Shown here: positions 50,601 to 64,000 of the stretch, in pieces
Numbering within the stretch: position 1 is the stretch's first letter
Layout: each line of letters begins with the position of its first letter
Assembly: GCF_020882245.1 (NCBI RefSeq)
Contig: NC_083598.1
Location: 8,115,178 to 8,179,177, forward strand
DNA length: 64,000 bases
DNA from: Rhopalosiphum padi
Lineage: Eukaryota > Arthropoda > Insecta > Hemiptera > Aphididae
Direction: 5' to 3'
Made by a program: the position numbers and the translations under genes
Notes under the pieces: model-generated
Databases searched by the model: none
The model's input: the letters and a program-made list of their open reading frames with translations, nothing else
What the model was told of the DNA's origin: nothing

Positions 50601-53600
50601 ATATTGGTTTTAAAACTGCAGTAGGAAAAATGTAATACTTATTAATATTATAATCTATTTGTTATATTTTCAAAGACTGTTAATACAATTTATAGCCGAG
50701 AATAATTTTTTACACCAGAGATTTGAAATTATTTGCAAAATACTTGGCGATATGACAGAATTGACATATACATTCTACAATAAAATTTCAGGCTACTGAA
50801 ATTAATGAAAATAAAAAATTCAAAATATATATACACCAACTATATTTGACAGCAAAAAATGTAATTATGAATTTATGTGAAATGGGTATTATACAGTTTT
50901 AATATAGATAGAATGACATATATTTTTGTTTTAATGAAATCTATTTTTTTTAAATTCTTATTAATATAAAAATATTTAATCAACTGAATTATAGTACAAT
51001 ATACCGATAATAATTTATATGTTCCGATAAATTATTTGCTATTATACAATGTGTTAGCTAATATCAAGACAATTTCAGTCCAAATACAGTTCTAAATCAT
51101 TAAGATAACAAGCGAAAGCATGACAAATAAGAACTAAATAGTTTTGATTTTTGAAAATAAATATATACAATATACATATATATGCAATATGCATTTATAT
51201 TTAGATACGTGTATAATACGCAGTTTTTTGTAGATAATAATATTCGGTAATCGCTGTGAGATTCACTATACAGTTAAATATTTGTTTCATATATACGATG
51301 GTGATTAGAATACTAATACAATATGTGAATTGAATCCAACGTGATCAAAATCGTACAACTTAAAATGGCCCATTACACAAGGTCAACAAAGTCGTTTGCA
51401 GTTGGTGCAAAGACGTGCAGGTTGAAAATGATTATTGTTTACTATTGTGGCTATACAAAATGGTCTAGAAGTCTTAATACTCAAAATAGTGACAATGATC
51501 ATCTGTGTCTCATGTACACAAACTTCCGCTTTCTCAAGGATACAAATAAACAGAAAAATTAAATAATTTACAATAATAACGAATACTCAATAAATCCTAG
51601 TCTGCTAATTTACCGATTCCGTCTGAAATATAGAACTGGTATCTAATGAGTTTTCAAAAAGGGATTATTTAACATGATGGTAAGTTGTTGCTATCGTTTT
51701 GACGATTTTACTATTGTCCTGACATAATGGGTTTGAAAGTCAGAAAACGCATTCATTGAATTAGGTTATCGATTACCCAAGAGACGGCGTTTGATCCGAT
51801 CGGTGATCGCACGGTATATGTTCTACGTAGGTATAGTATAACAACAACGTACGATAAGTAGGAGGTCGATAACACATAATACATAGAACAACACATCTTA
51901 ACAAATGACAAGGTCAATTAGTACCTCGGTATTTAACGACAATGTATGAAAATATTAATATTTTAAAATTAAACAGTTATTTTTTTTCTATCTGCTATCA
52001 AAATAAGATACAATAACAAACATAATATAGGTAGTACGTAGATATTATACGAATTTAAAATGTGCTGTATAGAATATGTAGAATATTATTTATATAACTT
52101 TAGTTGGAGATAATAATTATCTAAATAAATCGAATAGGCAATAGTATACTTAATATTACATAATAATATAATATACATTTACATAAGTAATCTTTCTAAT
52201 TATATGATTATAAATGAGGAAAAATTTAAATTTAAGAATATTCGCGATACTATTATGATTATAAGCCATCTGAACTTGAAAAACAGAAAATAAACTAATA
52301 TATAAAAGTAACATTCTAAACCTTGATACGCAAGATTCGCATTACGAATACATTGTAATTATTAAAAAATTATGTTTATTAGTATTACTTAGAATACAAT
52401 TTTTCTGAAACAATTGAAATTATTTTTGCTTTACAAGGTTTTTAAGTGTTCGTTTGTACCCTAAAATTTTAAAATTTGTATCTGCCACTTAAACAATAAT
52501 TAGATACCTAATAAATGAATGTTTAAATATTCTATTATAATACATGTAAATTGTAATTCCTTACATAAAAAATAATATAAATTCCAACACAAATATTGTT
52601 CTATTTTGTTATTATATTTATGACAATCTGAAATGATTAGGTAGGTATATTTAAAGTTATAGTGGATAAAAATTAATTAAAATTATGTTTAGAAAATAGT
52701 TTATGTTTTCAAAATACACATGTATATGTTAAACTAAATAGTAAAATATCCCATATTGTGTGTATAACAATACTATCTTAAAGTGCAAACTATACGTAGA
52801 CGCTATTTGACTGTTCAAATATTAGATAAAACATTCAAATTTTATACAAAATGAATGTTTAATACGTCTAGTTTACAATATTATTTATTAAAGTATACTA
52901 AAAAAGAATAATAATCACGATACCCCTAATTGTACAAAATGCAACAGTATAGTACTTAGACTACCCTTGATTTAAAAATTAAAATTATCACAATAATAAT
53001 ATTGACATTACCTACAACTTGCTATAAACAAAAATAAGCCTTATTGTAAACATTGCTAAAATAGTTATAGTTAAAATAATAAATATTGATTTATAATTTA
53101 AGTTAATAATATTTAAGCCACAAATAATCAAGAAATATAACTCCTAAAATATTTATGAATATGTTTAATTTGTTTCAAGAATATTTTATTAATTCTTAAC
53201 TAAATATTATAATAACAATTTAAAAAATTTGTAGTGTACTACAGATAAAAAAGTTTTTATTTAAATTTAAAATAATAATAATATGAAAATAATAATATTA
53301 GACTGAAAAAGGTAGCTTCTAAAGACATTGATTACCAGATGGCACAGCATATATAATATATATTACACAATTATCTACGCAAGATGTATACTTAGTAAGT
53401 TAGTACATTCCGGAATAAACAAGTTAAAAAAAAATTATGTACCTATAGTATACTCAAAATATAAATAAAATAAAATTCAAACGTAAATGCACTTACATGA
53501 AAATACAAGTGAATTATAGTTATTATTTTATAGAAATTTAGATAATACAATTATATACATGTTTCGTTGACATTAACATAATAATCTTAAAATTTAATAC

Positions 53601-54662
53601 TTTTAAACTTTAAACAGTAAAACAGTTTGAAAAATATGTCCAGTTATTTCAATATAATATATTGAATTATGTATGTAATTTCCAATATTGATAATACTTC
53701 CTAAATATGAAGTTTTAGCAGTCGATATTTATTCATATTTAAAGTAAAACGAATCATCAATCATATTAATAATTGAATATTTGAAAAATATTTCAAAGCT
53801 ATACGATTCGATTAACAATATAATCAATAGTTTTTAGGTGTATTTTCCTGGTCATTTAATATAAGTACACACTTCAAACTAATTAAATACGTCCGAAATT
53901 GTGATTGCAAATATATTATATAGGTATGGCTTGTAATCCATAACTACTATAATATGTTCACAACTAAAAAATATACTTATAGTTTTAAATATATATAGAT
54001 ATATATGATATTTATTACAATAATACAATGATATAGATAGTATATTTAAATAAACTGTAAGCGAATATACGTAATATCATAGCAAAAAACTTCGTAATAT
54101 AGACGTTACAAAACATGGCAATTGACTTATCTAGTGGTTAAATTACAAAATTTGATAAGGATACTTGGTTAGTCATTTAAGACAAAATAAACCAGTCTCG
54201 CCATATTATACCGATGTTTACCACCAGGCTATGTAGGTAAATTACACGGTACAATGTAACAATAATATATCTATACTATACAGAATACTGTTATTATTTT
54301 GACTGAAATCTACTTCAATAAGTGGTGTGTCTTGTAACAAATAACAGTGATCTATTTTCCCGTTTGGTGGACTTAAGCAACGATGGAGTTAGGCAAACGA
54401 AATAAGTAGGTACCTTCCTAGTACCAGATATTTGCTATTTCAACAGAAATATTTTAAAAGGGTAATATTGATATTACTTATATTGATCTAAAAGTAGCTG
54501 CAGTTTAATATGGGTACTTATACTGTATACATAATAACCATACATACGATTATATTGCATTGTATTTCTAGTATGTCACAATTATTTTTAAAGGGCAAAT
54601 GACTAGCCAATTTTGATAACAATTTCGAATTATACCCATCGGTGAATAAATACAAAACATTG
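47674..54662. other. AT-rich gene-poor region
   Basis: No supported gene. Two open frames were inspected: 51341-51559 (73 codons) and a frame without ATG ending at about 48982 (TEFRVKDKRQRVC). Neither has a recognisable domain or convincing splice flanks. Confidence 0.45.
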
Positions 54663-55102
54663 TTAAGGGGATTCGATACCGTGATTTTCTGTTTTTGTCT
54701 AACGCACGCGCGACATAGGATTTTAGACGGATCCTCTGCTAATCATACCAATTAATCCAATGAAGCGATAAGAATTCTAAAAACAGATTTAAATTTGTTG
54801 TCGAGTCTACTTGAAATTGACTTTCCCAGATTTTTGACTTTTGATTTTAACTTCTCCAAAAATTGAAATACAGCAATTTTTGATTACTCTTTTTTAACAT
54901 AATTTTTTTAGGAATTTGGAGGAAAATATCAAAGCTGTGAAAAAGTCGATTCTAAATAGACTTGATGGCAAATTCAAATCTGTTTTCAGAATTCTTATCG
55001 CTTCATTAGATCAATTGGTATGTTTGGCAAAAACATGTCTAAAATACTATATCACGCGTGTGTTAGACAACGATAGAATATCACGGGATGAAATCCCCTT
55101 AA
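54663..55102. mobile_element. Foldback MITE, TTAA family, member 2
   Basis: 440-bp element with arms of roughly 200 nt. Left TTAAGGGGATTCGATACCGT matches the complement of the right end TTAAGGGGATTTCATCCCGT. GTCTAACRCACGCG and AATGAAGCGATAAGAATTCT are also shared between arms. It is flanked by intact TTAA on both sides. The short open frame at 54916-55125 is simply the right arm. It shares length, termini and subterminal layout with the element at 773. The superfamily is uncertain: TTAA suggests piggyBac-like, but a TA duplication with AGGGG ends (Tc1/mariner-like) fits equally. Confidence 0.8.
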
Positions 55103-55850
55103 TTAAAAAATCGAATGCCATTTAAACTACCCAATAAAACGTTTTTATTCAATTCATTATATTTAATTAAAAAAACCCATAAAATATACATATAATATAT
55201 ATTATAAGTATATAAAATTAGTTAAAGAGCATATAATAAACAAGCATGTATATGTTTTAAACATCGATTTAATGTATTATTTATTCGCATGAATATAAAA
55301 AAACGTTAATACCATATTAGTATGATTATAAATTAATATTTATAATCAATGTTAATGCGCAAACATATGACATCCCGGAAAATGTATAAGCGCACGTGGA
55401 AGTCATGGAAATAATTAGTAAAAGAAAAAACGATGAGATAGAGTACACTTAGACGGAGACGATGATTAAGACAGCGCCCTTGGACATTACTTTTTAACTC
55501 AAACATAACGATAATGGCGAGAAAGAAAAAAATCCTAATAAACGACGACGTTGCTGCAGCCGCTACGAGTTATGGAAGACTACTGACGAAGGTCAGGATC
55601 GCCCAACTGCGGTAGGCATAAGGCATACTTTCCGAACACAGTACATCATCGACGTAGGAAAAAACGAACACACACACACAACCGCTGTACAAGCCTAGTC
55701 GAAGGAATAAATTATTGTTGTAACAAACGTTCAACCGGATATATAAGTACATAAATACTATCACGCTAACCAGAAATCAATCACTGCAGTGCCAAAAGAA
55801 AATAAATAAAAACACATCGTTAGTTTATATTACTATAGTTTAATTTATAT

Positions 55851-56130
55851 AGCGGGGAGGCTAAGGGCCACCCCTCACAATCCCATATTTCTAAAAAAAA
55901 ATTGAATTTATTAAAAACAGAATTACAATAAAAAAAACATATTATTATCCCATCGACTATATTAAATAGACATATTATAAAAGAGTATAGTTAGGGGTAT
56001 ATCGTATATATTCTATACTATTAATAAAATATGTAAATAAACTATCAACTATAATAATATTTATTATGGTATGATATTATTACAAACATTATGGCTTAGC
56101 CTCATAAACCAAAATTCTGGAGCCGCCCCT
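55851..56130. mobile_element. Possible degenerate MITE with GC-rich ends
   Basis: Left AGCGGGGAGGCTAAGGGCC and right, reverse complemented, AGGGGCGGCTCCAGAATTTTG share GGGG..GGCT and enclose about 240 nt of AT-rich sequence. AGGGGCGGCTCCAG resembles many hAT MITE ends. Target duplications are not evident. Confidence 0.33.
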
Positions 56131-56970
56131 AATTGTTATAGTAGATAGCTCGAATAAGCAACATTATAATATAAAAAATAATAAGAAATGTCAACTTTTA
56201 AAGGACACTATGTAATATGAAGATACTGAAGGGCGCTCAATGATCATTAATAAAATTATTCAAACATATAAATGCTCACGAAACATTGTCAACAGAATAA
56301 AATAAAAGCCCTTATTCGACAATGAATACACACAGGATAGGGAGTTCTTAGTGAACCAATTGTAAAACTAAGTATATACATATAATAGAGTATACCTATA
56401 GTATAATATATAATAGTCCATAAAAAAGCAATGACCATTTGAAATCTACGTGTGCATAGTACCACGTTATCTATTTAAATATTACATAAGAAGTCGTGAT
56501 ATAATTCTTATAAAATATTGACTACATTTTTGGAGCAAATTTAAAATGTTGATATTGTCAATAAAACGAGCAATATTAATTTTCATTATAGCCAACAATT
56601 GAACAAAAGTTCATTCACGTGTTATTTTAATCATGCAATTCAAAAATGTTTTTTTTACAAACGTTTTAAATTGTATTTTGGTAAGATAATGTTACACAAT
56701 ATATTCTCGAATCAAGCAGTCCCCCAATGTATAATACCTACCTAAAAATCCTTTGTATACAAAACCGTGTGCCGCAAATATTGTTACAAGCATGGCGCAA
56801 CGACATGCGATTTTAAATATGACTATTATTATTATATAGGTACCTACAATACATTGGTATTGGTCTCGAGCACGCCATCGACAGTTTGTAACGTTTGATG
56901 CACAATCGATTGTTCGAATAGTCGCGTTGTTCAACCAAAATCTATAAAAATACAATATAGTAGTATACAA

Positions 56971-57126
56971 TATAGGCGTATATAGGGAGAAGAGGTAGGG
57001 GTTCAAACTTCTCCCGAAATGTATGGTTGGTACGGGCATTAATTTTAATTGCATAATTAATTGGAATTTATAAAAATGGAAATTTTTTTTAACCCCCCCT
57101 GAAATTAATTTCTATATACGCCACTG
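56971..57126. mobile_element. Degenerate inverted-repeat element, probably hAT-like
   Basis: The right end, reverse complemented, starts CAGTGGCGTATATAG. The left end has AGGCGTATATAGGGAG, so GGCGTATATAG is shared, and both arms then run into a G-rich block followed by GGTT. No clear 8-bp duplication is left and the outer left bases have decayed. Length 156 bp by the best match. Confidence 0.45.
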
Positions 57127-60100
57127 CGATATAGTATAATAATATAGTGTACTGGACGAGATACACGGAGACTATAGTTCAGATGATAAACATTAAATAT
57201 TACGCTGTTTCACCCGTGATTTGTTGATGAAAATATCCGACCAAAAATCAAAATAATATTATTAAAAAAAACGGCCAATTCATATGTTATAACAGAAATT
57301 ATTTGGCATTATCAGTTGATAGATAAATATCAAAACTAGTGCGGTTTTATATATACCAACTAAACAATTCGATACTTTTTAAAGTTATTCGGATTTTAAA
57401 CGAAATAAGTCGACCATACATCATGCATGTATTTATACATATATTATGCATTGTATAATACGTATATATATGCTGTTCTATGTTTATCTCGCTTTGACAT
57501 TTTTTTGTCGACAGCTGATTACAGAAGAACTAATATAATAATGGCCGTTTGTAAGCTTAACGCATCATACAACGACAACACAAGGAAAATACTTGAGAAT
57601 ACCAAAAAGTTACCTACTAAAATGGCAAATTGCCAATAAATAGAGGTGAACAAACTGAAACACGAGTAATGTTTTTCCTCGACAATATTATTATTACCAC
57701 GCTAAAAACACTATATAATTGTGTCTATATATTTATCATTGCTAAAAACAATAATAATTAAATTAATATTTATTAATATAATTATTCATTATTATTATTG
57801 TCATACATATTATTACTATTGTTTTTATTAATACCCTTCGATCATACGTGTTTCATATGTATATAAAATAGAAATAAAATAACTATATTACAATGCCCGT
57901 TAACCATGCTACCATAGATAACTTTTTTAAACAAATGACGTATTACAACGCTTAATAAAAATAAATTAAAAGTCTTAAGAAACACATTATCTTTGGCTAT
58001 ATGTGCAGTTCCGGTGATAGGTAATGCGAAATGTGTCTACACGGACTCTATCAAAAAATAGACCCTCATGACAAATAGTGAGTATATCATTGAAGGGTCG
58101 TGAAAACAATGATGATTACTATTACGATAATGACTGTTGTATATTATATTTATATATGTTTATATAGATACACATACTGCACACATGCAGTAACAATTAA
58201 TAATATGAATAATAATTAATAACCTTAAGAAAAAAAATCAACCTCAACGATGACCAATGGTCGTAAATCAAATTATCGAACCTACACACGAACGGCAATA
58301 ACGAACATGATAATTATTGTGCGCTGGAACATTGTTTGAAAACTGTGGACAAGGTCGGATATCCTAAGGTCTACATAATATGGCGTAACACGTGATACAT
58401 TCAACGACTGATAAAATCAGTCATCAAATCCAATATCTGACATGGGATCGCTATATACAAAGAAATACGCATCATACTTATCATGGAGAGGGGCATGTCT
58501 GTCGGCAACTTTTTACCACTATATGCCCCTATTTCGGGCAGTACTCTAGACAGACAGTATTCCTTATATGATATATCCAATCTTAAAAAAAAATTTAATA
58601 AAAATATATATCATATATAATATGTATATAATGTATATATGTAAAAGGAACATTACTGTTAACAATAAAAAAAATATATTGCTCGAATTCTACAAAAAAA
58701 ATAAACGGCTTAAAATAAAACAACAGTTAATATTAATTTATGCAAAATATTCGATACAAGACAAAAAATACATATAACTACGCAATTCCTGGAGGACATA
58801 TAATTAAATATATTATATGAACACTTGAATACACTGCACCTGTATAGAAGAAACTGCACATAACTAACGTATACTAAAATAATACAAGTATATAATTATA
58901 AATGACTGAACAATATTTCAATATACACAGATTTTATTAAAAATTAGTTCATTTTTTTTTAAATTAAAAATTATGCGAAGGTTACTAATTCAATAATTTG
59001 TGAATAATCATTAAAGTTATATATATAAATATATATTATCAACAATATACTAGTGAATACGACCCCCTCCCTCCTTCTCACCAATTTCATAATAACAGTA
59101 CTTACTATTCTAAATAAAAGTGTAGATTTTCAATACTAATTGAAATCGAAAACAAGTAGAGATTTAACTAAGATAAACTCTACTATAGTTTGAAAATAAA
59201 TTCTATCATAGTTATTAATTATTAAAATATAAAAATTCAAACCACACCAAAAGCTATGACAAATCCTATAATTTCCATCTGTAAGCAATTAAACAAATAC
59301 CTATTGTATACTTACTTCTAACGCTTTATACGTATTTTTCCACACTACCGAAGGAAAATATATCACAGTCAAATAATTAATGTATTTAAGAAATTAGTAA
59401 GATTAATAGCAACTAATTTAGCTATAATACCATGGTCACTGATAATATAAATGTATAATTTCGTTAATTTCTCCGCCCTCTCTAAATATTTACGCCTTAG
59501 GCGTGTGCTGTGTTAATCCTGACTATTAAAGTATAGTGCAAGTACAATAATCTTTTAAGTTGTTTGTTTTCATTTCAGTAAACACGATTAAAAATAAACT
59601 TCCAAAATACTAATTCTTACAATTTATAAAAACTATACAATATTTTACATATATTTTACAAAAGTAGGTATTAATAAACATAAAGGATATCACCTGTTAT
59701 ACGATTTAAACAATATCGTATCGTAGGTACCTACCTAAATTATTAAAATTAAAATGTTTAACTTGTCTTATAATTGTCGATTTCTTATCCCGTAAATTGT
59801 GATTCCGTTAACTGCCTGATCACTATAACTATACGAAAACGCACATTTTTATCTGACTTGAAAATGTAACCAATAGATCAAACCAACATGATTTTGCAAT
59901 AAAATATAATCATTTTACAAAAATTATGATATAGATACTCAGCTCCTTATAGTATTAATTTTGGGTTTATTTCAAACTTAAACGGCACAAGTTTGAAAAA
60001 AAGATTGGCAGTCATCTTGAAAAAATATATTATATATTTTTTTTTTAATAAATAGCAGTTCTATACTTCATTCTAATATATTAATATCTTCTATGAATTA

Positions 60101-62104
60101 TGATAGAACTTTGAAAAATCGGTCGTTTTAGTGTGCCATTTTATAATAACATATTTGAATTATTTTTAAAATTATTTATCACAAACATTTTTAATTTTTT
60201 GATTGACGACATATTATGTAGATATTTTTCATATTATTTTCCGGAGCAAAATATAAGTATATCGGTTATTAAATAAGTAGTTGATTAGTTTTATCTTATA
60301 CCAAAGTATTTAACAACTTTAATTTTAAATGAGCGGAATGGAGGGACTAGGGGAAACCCCGTAAAATCTTAAACTACAATTTACTCCACTCACCAAAATT
60401 TAAATTTATTAACTATCTGATAAACTAATTTTAAATTCAATTTGTATGCATCTAGATTCATCAAAAAAATAATTTAAAAAAAGTATAGGTATAACTTAAA
60501 AAGTTATTTCAATTAATAATATATTATTTTGGAATAAAATCAAATTATGTAAACAGATATTTTTAAAAAAAAGTTAATACTTTTTGAGGTACTAAGTGTT
60601 CACTGTTAAAACAATCATCCAATTCATTATCCTATATCTCAAATTACAGACATTAAGTATACATCAATACATTAATTTCCATGCAATATTATAATTTATA
60701 ATTATATGACAATAATATAGCAACGTGCATGGCTACTGTAGCAGCAGTAGTGTTTTTATGATGACATATTATACGACGACAATAAACATTCGGTACAGAC
60801 TAATTTAACTGTAGCTACAAGAATACCTAGAGAACACGATTTGGTGAAATTGCTTGGTGTGACGGAATACAATTAATAGGTATGTACCTTATTATACCAA
60901 ACATTTTGATAACGAGAATAAATTTCGTAACAAATTAATAAGTAGCTATAAGTAGTAGGTACAAACCGAATTAACAACGTCAACAGTTCGATATTGAACG
61001 CATATTATTTTATACCTATGTCATTGTCATATAGTTACGCATAATATCAATCCAAAATATTATAAACAAATTGACACTATAAAGAGCATAATTATTATTA
61101 CTCGACGCGCGCAAACCACCGTATTATTTATTATTTTATTCACAATAATAACTATACAATGAAAAAGCTTTTAGTACCTAGATAACTCGTTATGCATAGT
61201 TGTTAATATACTGAAATAATTGATTTCCATATAACAATACATAATATAGTATTATAGGTAACTTTCCTGTTCAATTAAAAAACAAAACCGTTGTTGTTCA
61301 AAAATCACTTAATAATTTGAAAAAAAATTACGATGATTAATCAATAATTAATACTTAATAGACATAACCAACTGTAAATAAAATACATTGTGTTTCAAAA
61401 CTACAAACTAAAAGGATATTAATCTTATGTGATAATTAAAGAAAAAATACATTTTGCACACAAATACACAATATACGTTAAATTTTAATAGTGATACGAA
61501 TCAGAGTTTACATACATAAAATTAATATGTACGTGCGTTACCGATACAAAATGAGAAAACATATAGAAGAACACCCACTACCACAGTATTTTGAGCAACT
61601 AGTTCGCAAAAACTATAATAAGTACTATAAAATATAATATTTATGTATGTTTAATGTAAAATGAGCTGCACTAATAACAATAAATATTACAATATTAGAT
61701 TGAACAAACTAGTTCACATTATTCTAGATCTTCAATAATTAAATATTTATGTTACATTAAAATCTATTATTGTTTGTTAATTGCTATATTTTCGTTTATA
61801 TTGTAAATCCTGTAAGTACCCTACCTATTCTATATTATGTTACATTATTTTATACATATATTATTTTATTGGTTATATTAAATTTAAATATACATTGTAA
61901 AGTTACATACTAAGTGCATATTATGCAAAAAAATATAATAAAATATTACGTAATTTAAAATTATTTTAATTTTACCGAAAGCGAATCAAAAACCGAAAAG
62001 GAAACAACATTAAATATTCAAATAGTGCACACCTTTCAATAGTATACCTATGTAACATGGAAAACAGTAAACCTAATGCTAATCGTATAATAATACATTA
62101 TACA

Positions 62105-62150
62105 CCAGTAGTGTAGCCAGGAAGGTATAAGGAACTGCAACCCACCCAAA
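62105..62150 (+). mobile_element. Transposon terminus-like sequence CAGTAGTGTAGCC
   Basis: CAGTAGTGTAGCCAGGAAGG followed by a C-rich CCCACCC. It matches the terminus near 19240 in the first 13 bases except one. The other end was not located. Confidence 0.3.
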
Positions 62151-63211
62151 TTTTAGAAAAATTTAAAAATACTTCAGTTTTTAGTGAACGCGTTACATAA
62201 AATGTAACCATGTATTAAAATAAAAATTTGTAAGAAAGTTTAAAATGTTGATACCCACGGGTCACAGCATCCGTATACCAAGCTTATGAGGGATTCTAGT
62301 CAAGTCTTTTTTATACAACAAATTATCAACCCTTATCCAGTTATCCCAAAGAAATATCACAATACATTTGTCGAAACGTCACCACCACAAAGATCCAAGT
62401 ATCACACCAAAATATTATGAGAACATAAAACATTACACCACAAATTCTAATCAACTAGGCATTATCGTTGTGGAAAGGTAAACAATATATTATTTTATAA
62501 TGCCTAAAATACAGATAATATACGTACACGCATTACGACGGCGGTATTGTGACGCAGACCTTCCTCCACCACACATCTATATTATATACAATATTATTAT
62601 TATTATTATTTTCCGTCTAGAAACACTTTCGTTTTCCGATATTCAATTAAGAATTCTCAACAGGACCGTTACGACACAGACGTAATATAGTATAATATTA
62701 TGTATATAGTGTATATATACATATATATACAGTCGGAAACTTGACCTAAAACCATTTGTTTTGTTTTTTTTTTTTTTTGAGGTAGGTACACGTCCTATTA
62801 GCAATGCATCAAATAACCCAAATCAATATAATATAATTACCAAACATCAATGGCAAACAAGCAACGCAAAAAATATTATCCCAAAAAAACTCCCTGTATG
62901 TAAATAGTGGTGCGTCAGTCTAAATAATAACATTAATATTATATTATATCATGCACAGCTGCTACGGCATACTAATCGGTCAACACGGCCGGTCGTCTTT
63001 TATCTACAATTTACACGCACCAATGTTTGGAAACGTCTGCAAACACAATATTGCATATTTAAATCTTTTTACGAAGCAAATATGCATTTAACTACACAAC
63101 ACGAAAAGATTCTCATAAAGTCGTAACCTACCTATATTGAAATAATTCTGTGTACTGTGTAGTTACGACGACAGAGATCGGACGGACTGTCGCTGTACGA
63201 AATAATATCGA

Positions 63212-63239
63212 GTGTGTGTGTGTGTGTGTGTGTGTGTGT
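63212..63239 (+). repeat. (TG)14 microsatellite
   Basis: Uninterrupted TG run near the right end of the window. Confidence 0.93.
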
Positions 63240-64000
63240 ACATATATAAAATGTATATCTCATTGAAAAATTTTAATGTATTCATATTTCAACGACTGTA
63301 CAATAAAGGTGGTCAAGGTAATACGAAATAGTACACAGCGCGTTACTGCAGACGACTGACGAGTCTATACAACAGTAAATATAATATTTTTATTTTTATA
63401 TAGTATTATTTATTATACATAGTTATTAACTGTATACCTATATTAGAAATAACTTTATTTATAAGAATATACTTAGGTGTTACTCACTATAAGGTACTTA
63501 AATTGTTAGTTTTTTATCATCATAACCCATAAGTTATAAGATAACCATTAGTAATAAAAACAATGATTATTGCTTACTAATATTCCAATTCGTTCAATTA
63601 AATTACCATACGTAAAATCATGTTAAAATTTGGATCTCCTTCATTTTTTTAATGCATTTAATAATAAAAAAAAAATTATAAGTATTCAACATCCAAAATA
63701 CTTCGACGAGAAAGTATTTAGATTAAAATAAACATACAATATTCAGTTGAAATTCTATACCTATTGTACATTTTTCAATTTGTTTACTGTAAAAATGTAT
63801 TTTAAAAGAAAATAATTAAAAATTAAAATTGTAAACACTATTTAATATTTAATGTTGTAACAATAATTATATCTATTGTTTGTTTAAGAAAACATCAGAG
63901 AAGACATACTGTTACTTTTAATTTTATTTTTACAGTAGTTAAATTATAAAATTTAATTGTATACATTGAATAATTGGTTGGTACATCAAACTAATGAGAT

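Larger units (their letters stand above)
57127..64000. other. AT-rich gene-poor region
   Basis: No supported gene. A possible acceptor TTTTTTTGTCGACAG near 57514 precedes a short ATG frame (57541-57636, MAVCKLNASYND...), with no further support. A perfect 7-bp hairpin (GACTGAT/ATCAGTC) lies at 58406-58422. GC-richer patches near 62530 and 63160 hold no credible exon. Confidence 0.4.

Noticed and set aside
54916..55125. 69-codon plus-strand frame
   Set aside because: Lies entirely in the right arm of the foldback MITE and just past it.
56692..57054. 120-codon minus-strand frame
   Set aside because: It overlaps a decayed inverted-repeat element, is Ile/Tyr-rich and shows no domain or conserved motif.
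1..64000. CRISPR array, tRNA or rRNA gene, viral or bacterial cassette
   Set aside because: No regularly spaced repeats, no cloverleaf with matching B box, and no prokaryotic or viral coding blocks were seen; candidates such as GGTTCGA near 10773 lack the rest of a tRNA.

Overview
The window looks like nuclear DNA of an insect, most likely an aphid. It is strongly AT-rich and full of ATT/TA microsatellites. It has short non-autonomous DNA transposons, small CpG-rich islands and compact multi-exon genes with GT-AG introns. The one fully readable protein is an insect-type very-long-chain fatty acid elongase. The aphid assignment is inferred from general sequence character and was not checked by a search. 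No bacterial operon, CRISPR array, rRNA or tRNA gene was seen.

Layout. 1-19.8 kb: mostly AT-rich intergenic or intronic DNA, with a 435-bp foldback MITE (773-1207), a plausible TATA/initiator promoter with a first-exon splice donor (1766-1836), and scattered simple repeats. 19.8-22.9 kb: a CpG-rich island with an ETS-type site, then the probable 3' UTR of the elongase, crowded with microsatellites. 22.9-29.9 kb: the elongase gene on the minus strand. All coding exons were reconstructed with matching phases, giving 307 or 308 residues. It has two homologous interchangeable exons (27173-27253 and 25701-25784), so two protein isoforms are expected. A CpG-rich promoter lies at about 29.84-30.13 kb.

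30-43 kb: mostly non-coding, but a convincing terminal coding exon of a second, unrecognised minus-strand gene lies at 33050-33208. A possible micro-exon at about 34.3 kb and an alanine-rich exon inside a strong CpG island at 41.1-42.96 kb are in compatible phase. The island also carries a perfect GTAAGT donor on the plus strand, so it may be a bidirectional promoter. A 156-bp hAT-type MITE with an intact 8-bp target duplication lies at 38825-38980.

43-64 kb: a gene-poor AT-rich stretch with a 298-bp hAT-type MITE (47368-47665, perfect 8-bp duplication), a second member of the TTAA foldback family (54663-55102), two degenerate inverted-repeat elements (55851-56130, 56971-57126) and microsatellites.

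The elongase acts in the ER membrane, condensing malonyl-CoA with fatty acyl-CoA in cuticular hydrocarbon, wax or membrane lipid synthesis. The most informative points are its duplicated exon pair, the cryptic second gene, and the dated transposon insertions.
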